Numbered from the stretch's first letter, positions 1-9,518 are shown. The stretch is DNA of 46,456 nt from Thermoproteota archaeon (GCA_030055575.1 JASFYL010000004.1:1-46456), one strand, 5' to 3'. Notes: generated by a model not told the origin, from the letters alone. Numbers and translations: made by a program.

Positions 1-480
1 GTGCCCGCCAGCACAGTCAGCCACAGCCTGAAGCCGCTGAGGGGAATGGGAGCGATCGATGTGAGCCGCAACGGGATAGCCGTAAAGAACCCCAGGAAGA
101 TCCTGCTTTTCTGGTGCAGCGTCAGGCGCCTGGAACCGCTTGTTGTGTACAGGAAAAGTCTCAGAGTGCCCGTGCAGGAGATAGAGGGGATGGTTCCTCC
201 ACGCACCATATTCACCGCATTCACCGCCTTCAAGCATCGCTTCGGGCGTGTTCCAGCCGAATACAGCGAGGTTTACGTCTACGGCGATGCGGAAGGCTTC
301 GAGTCCAGGTTCGGACCGCCATCCTACCCCAAGGAGAGGTGCAACCTCATAGTGATGGAGCCGGACAACCACTTGAGAAGGCTTGGGAAGGCGCCCCTGG
401 CGCAAATTTACGCTGATCTCTGGAACATCCCCTCCTGGTACTCGCAGGACTTTATCAATGAGCTGGACAGGATGATCTAA
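1..480 (+). CDS. AbiEi-like antitoxin / winged-helix regulator (5' truncated by window edge)
   Basis: N-terminal HTH-like segment (STVSHSLKPLRGMGAI) and a C-terminal 'APLAQIYADLWNIPSWYSQDFINELDRM' segment; stop is 1 nt before the start of an AbiEii-like nucleotidyltransferase. Confidence 0.6.
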   Translation: MPASTVSHSLKPLRGMGAIDVSRNGIAVKNPRKILLFWCSVRRLEPLVVYRKSLRVPVQEIEGMVPPRTIFTAFTAFKHRFGRVPAEYSEVYVYGDAEGFESRFGPPSYPKERCNLIVMEPDNHLRRLGKAPLAQIYADLWNIPSWYSQDFINELDRMI

Positions 481-481
481 G

Positions 482-1126
482 ATGTCATTCTATCATCCCG
501 ACATAACCGAGGAGAGCTGGAGGGTCCTTCTGGAACTGAGGAGGAGGCATTCGTTCATACTGATCGGGGGATGGGCCGTCTGGCTCTACACAAAGGGGCT
601 GAAGTCCAAGGACATCGACATTATAGTGGACTTCGAAGAGCTCTCCCAACTGAGGAAAGAGTTTTTGCTCACCAAGAACCCGCGCCTGAAGAAGTACGAA
701 CTTAAGCAGGGCTCCACTGATGTGGACGTATACGTGCTCCACTACTCGGACTTCGGGATCCCGCCGCATCTTCTCAGCGCACATGTCCTCAGCGTCGAAG
801 GGTTCAGGGTGCTGGCTCCGGAGTACCTCCTGGTCCTGAAGTTAAGGGCTGCCATGGACCGGGAGGTCTCGGCTAAGGGGGAAAAGGACAGGATAGACAT
901 ACTATCGCTGCTGGTATCAGGGGCGGTCAAGCTAAGCGAGTTTGTCGCGATCTGCAGGCAGAACTCCCTTGACGGCTACGTCGATTTACTAGAAAGAGTG
1001 GTACTAAGAGGTCAGGCAGAATATGCAACGCTCGGATTGTCCGACCTCAGGAAGGTGAAGCTCTTCAAAGAGAAATTTGCCAAGGAGCTAGGTGATGCAA
1101 AATCCAAATTTCGGCTGGACAAGTGA
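482..1126 (+). CDS. AbiEii-like nucleotidyltransferase (putative toxin)
   Basis: Pol-beta-type NTase motif 'LIGGWAVWLYTKGLKSKDIDIIVD' (GG..., DxD), AbiEii-like length, adjacent to upstream regulator. Confidence 0.7.
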   Translation: MSFYHPDITEESWRVLLELRRRHSFILIGGWAVWLYTKGLKSKDIDIIVDFEELSQLRKEFLLTKNPRLKKYELKQGSTDVDVYVLHYSDFGIPPHLLSAHVLSVEGFRVLAPEYLLVLKLRAAMDREVSAKGEKDRIDILSLLVSGAVKLSEFVAICRQNSLDGYVDLLERVVLRGQAEYATLGLSDLRKVKLFKEKFAKELGDAKSKFRLDK

Positions 1127-1506
1127 AGACAAATCTTCCGTTAAGCCATGCAAGCAGAGTCCTGATAAAATACGAGTCCATTCCCGTGGAAACTTTAATG
1201 GATGCATAAGCGAGCTGGTGAAGTGGGTGATTACAGGTTATTCTGCGATGTATCTCAAATCAGCTGGGATCACTTGCATAAGTAAGTTCTTGGATAAGAC
1301 GACTGGCTTCATTTTGTGTTGGTAGCGACCATTGTGTGAGGCTCGGGGGCGTTAGAATCCTACTCGACCTCGAACTTCTCTCGACCGAAGTATGGAGTTC
1401 GAAACGCTAGGGATCCCTTGGTTGAAGCTGAATACCCTCTACGAACGAAGGTAGAGATGGCAAGGCACGGTAGGTCAGGGCAGGGCGCGCTGGGCTTGAA
1501 GCGGCG

Positions 1507-3519
1507 CTAAGTCGTCCTCTCGCGGGTAAGGGGGAGGCGGATGGTGAACGTAGTTCTTCCCTCCTCTCCCTTCACTGCCGCGGTCCCCGCGACTTCGGGG
1601 CGGCTCTCGACCTCGACGCTGCCGCCCATCGCCTCTACGAACTTCTTCACGACCGCCAGACCCATGCCCATCCCCCTCGGCTTGCCCGTCACGAAGGGCT
1701 GGAAGAGCTTCTCCCTGACCTCCGGCGGGATCCCCACCCCGGTGTCGGAGACTGATACAGCGTAGCGGTGCCCTCCTTCTTCAACCGCCGCCTCGACCCT
1801 GAGCTGCCCACCACGGGGCATCGCCTGGACGGCGTTAGTAAGGATGTTGACTAGGCACCTTTTCAGGAGGTATGGATCCGTCTTCACACAGCTCAGGGCT
1901 GTTTCAACCGAGACCTGGACATCAACATTTGGCGGGATCGAGACGCTCGAGAGCGCGTCCTTGACCACCTCCTGGATATTGACCGGCTCGTACTGGGGAG
2001 AGACACTCCTCGCGTAGTCGTTGAGGTCGCGCACGATCTTGTCCATGTACTGGATCTGCCTCTGCACCCTACCGTAGATCTCCAAGAGCGTCTGCCGCTC
2101 CCTCTCGTCATTGATCCCGAGCCGGGATATCTCCTCGCGGGTCAGCCAGACCAGGTTTGTCATCGCTTGGAGCGGGTTCCTCAGATCGTGCCCTACCATC
2201 GTGGCTGCCTCGCCTAGTGCAGCCATCCTCTCCGCCTCCCTGAGCCTCTTCGTCCGCTCGACCACGACCTCCTCGAGGGAAGAGACGTAGTTCCAAAGCG
2301 CCTCCCTCGCCAGGACGGTCTCGGTGATGTCAAGGATAATCCCCTGGTAGTGGGTGATCTCCCCAGACGGCGAACGCCTGACCCAAGTGTAGTCCCTCAC
2401 CCACCTCGTTTGCCCGTCCCTCGTTACAATGCGGTAGACCTGCTCGAACTCGACCAGCCCCTTTTTGGAGTACTCCGAGACCTCCGAGGCGACGCGGGCG
2501 AGATCCTCCGGGCTCACTATATCAGCATACTTCAGCCTTCCAGAAGTGAAGTCATCTGGAGAGTACCCGAACTTGGAGATGTTCTCGGTGACATACTCAA
2601 CGGGCCACCCCTCCTCATTCTTCCAAAGGAAGGTCACAGCCGGGCTCCTGTTTATTATGAAGTAGAGCGCCTGCAGGTCGCGCATGGCTCTCTTGAGGCT
2701 CTCTTCGGTTTCCTTCAGCTCGGTGATGTCTACCCCGGTGCTTATGAAGAAGGTCTTCCCGCCGAACTCGACGGACCGGTGGATGTTCATGTAGGTCCTT
2801 CCGGATCGGGAGGTCCACTCGTGCTTTTCGGTCCCAGCTTTGCCCAAAGCCTTGAGGCTGGGGCACCCGTAGCATGGTCTGGAGAGCCCCTTCGAAACCT
2901 CGTAGCACTTCCTGCCCGACGGGTTCTCAAAGGCGATGTTATCCTCAAAGAACCTATTCCAGTAGACAAAATTGAACTTGTCGTCCTTTAAGTAGACATA
3001 TGCGGGCAGCGAGTCAAGCAAGAGATCCTTCAGCCTGAGCTCCCGGAATGTGCTAATTATAAACGATAGATGCTGGGCTGTCAGCCTTGCTAAAGGTACC
3101 GCTTTCAGAGAGAGCTCCTTTGTATGGACTAAGACGACTGATACGGGCTCGCCATCTACGGCAACCCTAGTCAAGGCGGCTTCCGAACTGCCTACATCTC
3201 CCGGGGCGGGGTCTAGCCTAACCAGCTCACCGCCGATGGCGCGGTGGACGGCGTCTCGGGTACTTGGTGCCAAGAGTAGCTCGGCAGGAACGCTGGGCGA
3301 GGAGCAAAGAAGCTCAACCCGGTCGCCATTCCGGACGAAGATAGCGACCCCGAACCTCGGACCAGAGAGGGCGAGGCAGAATCCCTTATACACCTCGACC
3401 TCGTCTAAGCCTGACCGAGGGAGGGCGAGCAGTGTTTCGTTCACCGATATCAGGGCATTCATGAGATCATCGTCCGTAAATCTCTCCCTCCTCGACGGAA
3501 TCGGTCTTCTCATGCCCAT
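1507..3519 (-). CDS. Sensor histidine kinase (GAF-like N-terminus, two PAS domains, HisKA, HATPase_c)
   Basis: PAS signatures ('HYQGIILDITE', 'FISTGVDITELKE'), H-box 'MVGHDLRNPLQAMTNL', N/G boxes 'CLVNILTNAVQAMPRGG', 'VSDTGVGIPPEVREKLFQPFVTGKPRGMGMGLAVVKKFVEAMGG'. Confidence 0.95.
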   Translation of the reverse strand: MGMRRPIPSRRERFTDDDLMNALISVNETLLALPRSGLDEVEVYKGFCLALSGPRFGVAIFVRNGDRVELLCSSPSVPAELLLAPSTRDAVHRAIGGELVRLDPAPGDVGSSEAALTRVAVDGEPVSVVLVHTKELSLKAVPLARLTAQHLSFIISTFRELRLKDLLLDSLPAYVYLKDDKFNFVYWNRFFEDNIAFENPSGRKCYEVSKGLSRPCYGCPSLKALGKAGTEKHEWTSRSGRTYMNIHRSVEFGGKTFFISTGVDITELKETEESLKRAMRDLQALYFIINRSPAVTFLWKNEEGWPVEYVTENISKFGYSPDDFTSGRLKYADIVSPEDLARVASEVSEYSKKGLVEFEQVYRIVTRDGQTRWVRDYTWVRRSPSGEITHYQGIILDITETVLAREALWNYVSSLEEVVVERTKRLREAERMAALGEAATMVGHDLRNPLQAMTNLVWLTREEISRLGINDERERQTLLEIYGRVQRQIQYMDKIVRDLNDYARSVSPQYEPVNIQEVVKDALSSVSIPPNVDVQVSVETALSCVKTDPYLLKRCLVNILTNAVQAMPRGGQLRVEAAVEEGGHRYAVSVSDTGVGIPPEVREKLFQPFVTGKPRGMGMGLAVVKKFVEAMGGSVEVESRPEVAGTAAVKGEEGRTTFTIRLPLTRERTT

Positions 3520-3623
3520 TATTTACTAGAAATGTCCAGTCATTAGTTCAAGCACAATCGGACGGACTATTCTCCACGCCCCAAGATCCGATTGCCTAAT
3601 AATAGCAGCGCCACGATCGTCAG

Positions 3624-4106
3624 TCAATAGTACATCTCCTCCCGGATCCTTTTTATCCTCTCCTGAGAGTCCCTCTCGATGAGAGCGATTATCTTCTCCT
3701 GTATGTTCCGGATCTCCTGTTTCTGCCTATCCACCTGATCGTTGATCGCCTTGATCAGCTCCTCTGGGTCCACTGGCTTCAGGAGGTAGGCGTCAGCCCC
3801 CATGTTGAGTGCCTGGATTGCGTTCTCTAGCGTCGCGTTCCCCGTGAGGATAATCTTCCTCGTCCTCGGGATCCTCGTCTGGTTGAACTCTCTGAGGAGT
3901 GCCACCCCCGACGAGTCTGGTAACACGATGTCAAGAATGGCTACGTCGTAGTGCCTCCGCTGTATCCGATCCGCTGCCTCGCGTCCAGTGGATGCGGTGT
4001 CGACGTGGTACCCCCTGCTCTCGAGGATCATCTTTAGGGTCTCGAGGAGGGTTGTGTCGTCGTCCACAATAAGCACGTAGATCGAGCCCGGATCCAAGGA
4101 GGGCAC
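3624..4106 (-). CDS. Response regulator receiver protein (REC domain plus C-terminal helical tail, no obvious DNA-binding domain)
   Basis: 'VLIVDDDTTLLETL', phospho-Asp 'DVAILDIVLPDSSG', 'KIILTGNAT', 'GADAYLLKPVDPEEL'; cotranscribed upstream of the kinase. Confidence 0.95.
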   Translation of the reverse strand: MPSLDPGSIYVLIVDDDTTLLETLKMILESRGYHVDTASTGREAADRIQRRHYDVAILDIVLPDSSGVALLREFNQTRIPRTRKIILTGNATLENAIQALNMGADAYLLKPVDPEELIKAINDQVDRQKQEIRNIQEKIIALIERDSQERIKRIREEMYY

Positions 4107-4266
4107 CCCACCAGTTCATCGCCAGTTGCTTGATAGTTAGTCCACCTTACGACTAATAAAGGTTCATATGAATCCCAGCGTTGGTCAAGATTTCTTGCCC
4201 AACACGCTTAAAGCAACCGTAACCGAAGTGGTATCCCAACGGAGGACTAGCAATGGGTGAGTGTCT

Positions 4267-4276
4267 TTATAAAGGT
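4267..4276 (+). promoter_or_regulatory. Putative TATA box for the symporter operon
   Basis: 'ctttataaag' upstream of the small membrane ORF at 4427; eyeballed only. Confidence 0.35.
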
Positions 4277-4426
4277 GGTAGCCTTTTCTGGTTACCGCGG
4301 TAGTGCGGTGCGCCAGTCCTCTGCCATGACCTCCCCCTCGAATTTCTATGAGAGTTTTATAGCCGAGGGAATGGCAGCGGGCTGTTCATGCGGGTCGATT
4401 TTTTTGAACCCTGAAGTGTTGGGGGG

Positions 4427-4618
4427 ATGCCTTTGGCGAGGCTGAACGGAAGGATCGTCCTCGGGCTCGCGATACTGGGTGTCAGCTTCGTCTCGGTGCT
4501 TCTCGTCGCGGCGACTGTGGGCGGGTGGGTCGCGTACTTCTACCAGCTGGCGGTCAGCTGCGTCTGGGCAGCCGCCCTCCTCTGGCTGAGGGTGAAGGAC
4601 TTCTGGGAGGAGGACTGA
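4427..4618 (+). CDS. Small two-TM membrane protein, putative partner subunit of the sodium:solute symporter
   Basis: 63 aa, two hydrophobic helices; stop 3 nt before the symporter start. Confidence 0.7.
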   Translation: MPLARLNGRIVLGLAILGVSFVSVLLVAATVGGWVAYFYQLAVSCVWAAALLWLRVKDFWEED

Positions 4619-4621
4619 AAG

Positions 4622-6187
4622 ATGGCAGACTCGGTTCCGATCCCATCCCCGACGGTCGAGTCAGCGCTGGCGGTCCCTCTTGCGGTCGGGGCTATGCTGG
4701 TCGTCAGCGCGGCGATCGGGGTCTTCTTCTTCAGGAAGAACAGGAGTTTCGACGACTGGGCCGTTGGTCACGGCGACGTCGGCCCTCTTGTAACGGGACT
4801 GGCTTTGACTGCGACGTGGCTGAGCGGTTGGGCCATCTTCGGCAATGCCGGGCTCGGGTACACATACGGTTGGTCCGGGACATGGCTAATAGGCGGGATG
4901 AACCTGATGGGCCTCTCGTTATGCGTCGTGCTGGGCTACAGAATGAGGAGGTACGCTGCTCTCGGTGCTAGGACCGTCCCCGAGGTAGCGAGGGTCAGGT
5001 TCGACAGTAGGCTCGTGCAAGGGCTCGCCGGGATCGCGATGGTGATCCTGCTCATAGTCTACAGCGTCGGGCAGTACAAGGCGATGGCATCGGTCTGGAA
5101 GCTGACGACTGGGACGGACTGGCTTGTCAGCCTCCTCATCACCGCGGTGCTGTGCGCCGCGTACATAATGGTCGGCGGCTACGCAGGGACTCAGCTGTCC
5201 CTCGCGCTCCAAGGAGCCATATTCATGGCGATAGGCTGGATATTCGGCTTAGCTTCGATATTCTGGGCGGGGGGGCCAGACAAGATAGCGGAGGCGATAG
5301 CCTCGTCGAACTTCGTTAAGCCGGGAGGGGATGCGACATCGGTCCCGATAGGGGGATACACCTCGCCGATAGCGCCCTCTTTCCCAGGGTACGACTGGAT
5401 CGGCGTGACCGCGGCGATGTTCATGTTCCTGTTCATGGCGACGGGGTTCCCGCACAACATAGCCAGGTTCCTCGGGACTAGGAAGGTCACGAAGAAGGAG
5501 TACGGGGCGATCATGCTCGTCGTCGCGCTCAATTGCGTAACTCCGCTGATGGTGGGTGCGATGGGCTACGCGGCTAGGGCGGTCTGGGGTCCCGAGCTGA
5601 TGAAGTCCGGACCGATCTACGGCGACGCCGCTGCCTCGCTGGTCTCAATGGCCATCGGCGGTACTGCGGGGGCGGCAGTATTCTCGATGGCGGTCTTCTC
5701 TGCGGCTGTATCATCGCTCGCTGGCATGGTGATGATAATGGCGACGAATGTCAGCAGGGACCTGGTCCAGAACGTGGCGCCAAAGATGAGCAAGCGCGCC
5801 ACGCTGGCGCTCTCGAGGCTCCTCGTGATACCGTTCGTGCTGATACCCCTATGGTGGACTTACACATCTCCTCCCCCGGTCCTCTCCGAGTTCATGTCTG
5901 GGTCCGCGGTCGCGCAGGGCGGGATATTCTTCTTCGTCATCGCGGTCTCGATGTACTGGAGGAGGGCCACGAAGTGGGGGGCAGTAGCCACAATAGTCTA
6001 CGGGATGGCATTCGCGCTGCTCCACCCGAACGTCTACGGGAAGCTCTACCCGCCGTTCAACCACTGGGGGATCTGGGCGCTCGCGCTGATGTTCGGGTGC
6101 GCCGCGGTCTATGTGCTGGTGAGCCTGGTAACGAAGCCTCTGCCGGAGGAGAAGCTGGCGAAGCTCTTCGGCAAAAAGGAGGGGTGA
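4622..6187 (+). CDS. Sodium:solute symporter (SSS family)
   Basis: 521 aa multi-TM protein with SSS-like features ('ALTATWLSGWAIFGNAGLGYTYGWSGTW', 'FPHNIARFLGTRK', 'FSMAVFSAAVSSLAGMVMIMATNVSRDL'). Confidence 0.9.
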   Translation: MADSVPIPSPTVESALAVPLAVGAMLVVSAAIGVFFFRKNRSFDDWAVGHGDVGPLVTGLALTATWLSGWAIFGNAGLGYTYGWSGTWLIGGMNLMGLSLCVVLGYRMRRYAALGARTVPEVARVRFDSRLVQGLAGIAMVILLIVYSVGQYKAMASVWKLTTGTDWLVSLLITAVLCAAYIMVGGYAGTQLSLALQGAIFMAIGWIFGLASIFWAGGPDKIAEAIASSNFVKPGGDATSVPIGGYTSPIAPSFPGYDWIGVTAAMFMFLFMATGFPHNIARFLGTRKVTKKEYGAIMLVVALNCVTPLMVGAMGYAARAVWGPELMKSGPIYGDAAASLVSMAIGGTAGAAVFSMAVFSAAVSSLAGMVMIMATNVSRDLVQNVAPKMSKRATLALSRLLVIPFVLIPLWWTYTSPPPVLSEFMSGSAVAQGGIFFFVIAVSMYWRRATKWGAVATIVYGMAFALLHPNVYGKLYPPFNHWGIWALALMFGCAAVYVLVSLVTKPLPEEKLAKLFGKKEG

Positions 6188-6213
6188 GGTCGAGGAGGCA
6201 ACCCTCGGACCGG

Positions 6214-6270
6214 ACGGGTGCTGTGCCCGTTCTTCCTTTTTCCCTTTTTATCCTTCATTTCCCTCTTTTG
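6214..6270 (+). terminator. Putative terminator: short hairpin plus T-rich tract
   Basis: acgggt-gctgt-gcccgt (5 bp plus one G-U), followed by ttcttcctttttccctttttatccttc, about 25 nt after the SSS stop. Confidence 0.5.
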
Positions 6271-6339
6271 GTACTTTTCTGGGCCGATCGCTGCAGTCTT
6301 GATCCGGCGCCATCGATTTCCGAACTCGAGGTTCCGGTT

Positions 6340-7392
6340 TCAGAAGGCATGAGCTGGCACGAATTTCTTTGCTATCTCAGAGCAAATCCTGACGGTCTCC
6401 CTCCCCTCCTCGGGCGGGACTGGGGTGCGCCCGCCGCCGATAATAGCGTCGACGAACTGCTTGATGAGAGCCCGGTGCGTCTGGAGCCACCTCTTGCTAC
6501 TCGGTCTCAGCGCGGTGCAGAAGGACTGGCTGGTGAGCTGCCCCCACTGGCTGACCAAGGAGAGGTTCTTGTCGACGACTTTGAGCGTGGGGAGGCGCCT
6601 GGTGATGAGGATCGAGTTGTACATGTCGACATCTACTGCCCCGCTCGTGGCGATGGCCTCCACAGTGTAGTTCCAGCTGCCTCCACCGAAGGAGACCAGG
6701 ATCATGCAACGGGCGTTCCCACCCTGGAGGGCGACCCTGAAGGTGTCGTGGGGTATCGCCAGGTGATCGTTCAATCTGCAGGCCTCTGCGCTCAAGAGGT
6801 CCACCCTTCCCAAGAGCGAAATGGCAAGGTAAATCGGGTGGGGGAAGTTCTCGAGGAAGAAGCCGCCGCCTATGCGGTGCACCCAGTGCTCCGGATCAAG
6901 GTATACGGATTTCCTGAGCTGGTGGGTAATACGAACGTCAAGGACCTCTCCCAACTCTCCTCCGGCGATCATCTTCCGGGCGCGCAGGAAGCACGGGTGG
7001 AACCGCTGGTTGTGCGCCACGCAGAGCATCCTCCCGGACTTGGACGCGGCGCCTATCATCTCGTCGCACTCCTTGAGGGTCGTCGCCATCGGCTTCTCCA
7101 CCATCACGTGGCAGCCCCTCTCGAGCGCGCCGACGGATACCTGGGCATGGGAGTCGGGAGGGGTGCAGATGTGCACCAGATCAGGTTCCTCCCTTACAAT
7201 CATCTCCTCCCAGGAACGGTAGAAGCTCCTAATCCCGAACTTCTTAGAGGCAGACTCGGCCCTTTTAAGATCGGTGTCCGAGACCGCAACGACAGACACC
7301 ATGTCCTTGAGCCGAATCAGGGACGGGAGGTGGGAGGACAGTGCGACGTTTCCGCACCCCACGAGAGCGACCCTTATCTTTGGCATCCTCAT
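6340..7392 (-). CDS. Gfo/Idh/MocA family oxidoreductase
   Basis: N-terminal Rossmann 'VALVGCGNVALSSHLPSL', 'HICTPPDSHAQVSVGALERGCHVMVEKPMATTLKECDEMI', 'VAHNQRFHP'. Confidence 0.92.
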   Translation of the reverse strand: MRMPKIRVALVGCGNVALSSHLPSLIRLKDMVSVVAVSDTDLKRAESASKKFGIRSFYRSWEEMIVREEPDLVHICTPPDSHAQVSVGALERGCHVMVEKPMATTLKECDEMIGAASKSGRMLCVAHNQRFHPCFLRARKMIAGGELGEVLDVRITHQLRKSVYLDPEHWVHRIGGGFFLENFPHPIYLAISLLGRVDLLSAEACRLNDHLAIPHDTFRVALQGGNARCMILVSFGGGSWNYTVEAIATSGAVDVDMYNSILITRRLPTLKVVDKNLSLVSQWGQLTSQSFCTALRPSSKRWLQTHRALIKQFVDAIIGGGRTPVPPEEGRETVRICSEIAKKFVPAHAF

Positions 7393-7462
7393 CCATCTAT
7401 CTTTTTATGTCAACGGGTAACAGAGATATAATGGTTGCCGTTGCCCACGAAGAGGTCTTGAA

Positions 7463-8422
7463 ATGATCGTTGATCCTTACTTGCAGAAGACGCTCAAGGA
7501 GAGGGCGATCTTCTCGCTGGACCGGACAGTGCTTCCGATGCTCCCGGAGCTTTACGAGGGGGTCGTGATACCGGTCAGGAGGTGGATCTACGACCTCGCC
7601 GTGAGGGGGAGGGTGAACCGTCTGGTCTCGGAGAGGCTGGCCGAGTGGCCCTCCGTATTCACCAACATCGAGATCGAGACCGTGAACAGGTGCAACAACG
7701 ACTGCCCATTCTGCCCGGCAAACAGAGGCGCGGACAGGAGGGCCCATGCCGTGATGGGCAGACGGCTGTTCACGTCGATCGTGAGGCAGCTGGGGGAGAT
7801 CGGCTTCAGGGGGAACCTAGCGCTTTACTCTAACAACGAGCCCCTCTTGGACCCCAGGATCGCGGAGCTGGCAAGGGAGGCCAGGGGGGCGGTGCCCGGA
7901 TCTTTCATCTACATCTTCACGAACGGAACTCTACTCACACCTGGGCTCTACACGGAGCTGATGGGATCACTGGACCTGATCGTGATAAACAACTACAGCG
8001 ACGACCTCAAGCTGCTCCCCCAGGTGAGGGAGATCGAGAGGGCCTCGAGGAGCGACCCCGGGCGCTACGGGAGGACCAAGATCGTGCTCCGGAGGAAAAG
8101 CGAGTTCAGGACGAACAGGGCCGGGCAGTCCCCTAACAGGAGGCGCCGCTTGGGGCTTACGTCGGCTTGCATCTATCCCTTCTCCCAGATGGTGGTCAGG
8201 CCCGATGGGAAACTGAGCCTCTGCTGCAACGACGCGTGGGGGGCGACCACCATGGGAGATCTCTCCGAGACCGCGATACTCGATTGCTGGTTCGGGGAGA
8301 GGTACAAAGAAGCGAGGAGGAAGATCATCAGGGGGAGGAAGTGCCTCAGCCCGTGCAGGGAATGCGACAACCTGACCACAGGGCACATCGAGGAGGTGCC
8401 TTTGAAGCTCGGCTTCAATTAA
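7463..8422 (+). CDS. Radical SAM protein with SPASM-type C-terminal Cys motif
   Basis: CxxxCxxC in 'NRCNNDCPFCPAN'; C-terminal 'CIYPFSQMVVRPDGKLSLCCNDAWG...CLSPCRECDN'. Confidence 0.93.
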   Translation: MIVDPYLQKTLKERAIFSLDRTVLPMLPELYEGVVIPVRRWIYDLAVRGRVNRLVSERLAEWPSVFTNIEIETVNRCNNDCPFCPANRGADRRAHAVMGRRLFTSIVRQLGEIGFRGNLALYSNNEPLLDPRIAELAREARGAVPGSFIYIFTNGTLLTPGLYTELMGSLDLIVINNYSDDLKLLPQVREIERASRSDPGRYGRTKIVLRRKSEFRTNRAGQSPNRRRRLGLTSACIYPFSQMVVRPDGKLSLCCNDAWGATTMGDLSETAILDCWFGERYKEARRKIIRGRKCLSPCRECDNLTTGHIEEVPLKLGFN

Positions 8423-9076
8423 ATAGGGGCATGAACGGGAGACTCAGCCGTAAGACCGGCAGGGAATTGCTCGATTCTTGACCGGGAACCTACTGAATGC
8501 AGAGCAGATTTATCCAAGTTCCTTCTGAAGGATTTTGCTGTAATTACTCGACCCGACGTGCCTGGGGCTTGAGACGGACCCGCAGCGCCTCGAGTACTCT
8601 AGAGCGCACTTGAGGAGACCCCTCTTCAAGGATCCGAGGCGGCGCAGCGAGCCGTTCCTGCTCCCCCCATTCTCAGGGCAAAGGGACTGGATGTAACCGA
8701 GGGGCACGATGAAATGCACATGAACCGCTTGTTTACTAGTCCCATATTGTTACGATTTCTGAACTAAACTAATGTCAGATTGTTCTTTATGATCATGTGA
8801 TTTGTTCCTGGTGTTACAGAAGAAGGGGGCGATCCAAGTCGCAACCCCTATGGAAGGATTAAGCTGAGGCGCATACTTATTGAAACTTCCAGTAGCAAAC
8901 CAGGCGTAGAAGGATTGATGGAGAAAGACACCCCAATTAGGTCAAGCTGAGGGCTGCGCCCGTTGAGAATGCATGGGCAGCACAACTAACGCGGGAACGG
9001 GTCTCAATTAATACACGTAAGTCTCTAAATAGATAGTGCTATATTCTACTCTGCGTCCGAATAGGTAGAGAATCAG

Positions 9077-9517
9077 ATGGTCGAGAGCATTACAGTAGTG
9101 GTTGCTGGTGGGGACGACATGTCCCCTGCCATCACTCTCGGTGAGCCGCTCGAATTAGAGGCGGTAGAACCAGACCAGATCAGGCAGGGGGATGTGATAG
9201 TGTTCAGGAGGTACGTCTTGATAGCCCACAGGGTGCTCTGGTCCGCTCGGATCCACGGTAGAACGTACTTCATCACAAGGGGCGACCAGTGCCCTTACAT
9301 AGATTCACCGGTGGACTCCCGGATCCTGGTCGGTAGGGCGAAGCGAAAGTGGCGGTGGGTGCAGACCTCTCTACGGAGCCGTATTCTTTTCTCGGTTGCC
9401 ATACTGTGGTACATCGTCGGTACAAAATTGATCAGGGGAAGGGCATTCAGGGTCCTTAATGCAAATGTGAGGAGGGTGGCAAGCATGTGCCTCCCAAAAC
9501 CGCCTGCAGATCGTTGA
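9077..9517 (+). CDS. S26-like signal-peptidase-fold protein with Asp at the expected nucleophile position
   Basis: 'GGDDMSPAITLGEPLELEAVEPDQIRQGDVIVFRRYVLIAHRVL...YFITRGDQCPYIDSPV' tracks Sec11-like SGSMxP / GDIVVF / HRV / TKGDNN boxes, but the SM is DM. Confidence 0.75.
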   Translation: MVESITVVVAGGDDMSPAITLGEPLELEAVEPDQIRQGDVIVFRRYVLIAHRVLWSARIHGRTYFITRGDQCPYIDSPVDSRILVGRAKRKWRWVQTSLRSRILFSVAILWYIVGTKLIRGRAFRVLNANVRRVASMCLPKPPADR

Positions 9518-9518
9518 A

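Noticed and set aside
4257-4445. 62-aa plus-strand ORF upstream of the symporter operon
   Set aside because: Overlaps the likely TATA box and leader; no domain or coding-like composition.
5851-7431. 526-aa plus-strand ORF
   Set aside because: Antisense to the clear Gfo/Idh/MocA gene and out of frame with the SSS gene; composition has no recognisable domain. GC-rich codon bias produces long shadow ORFs.
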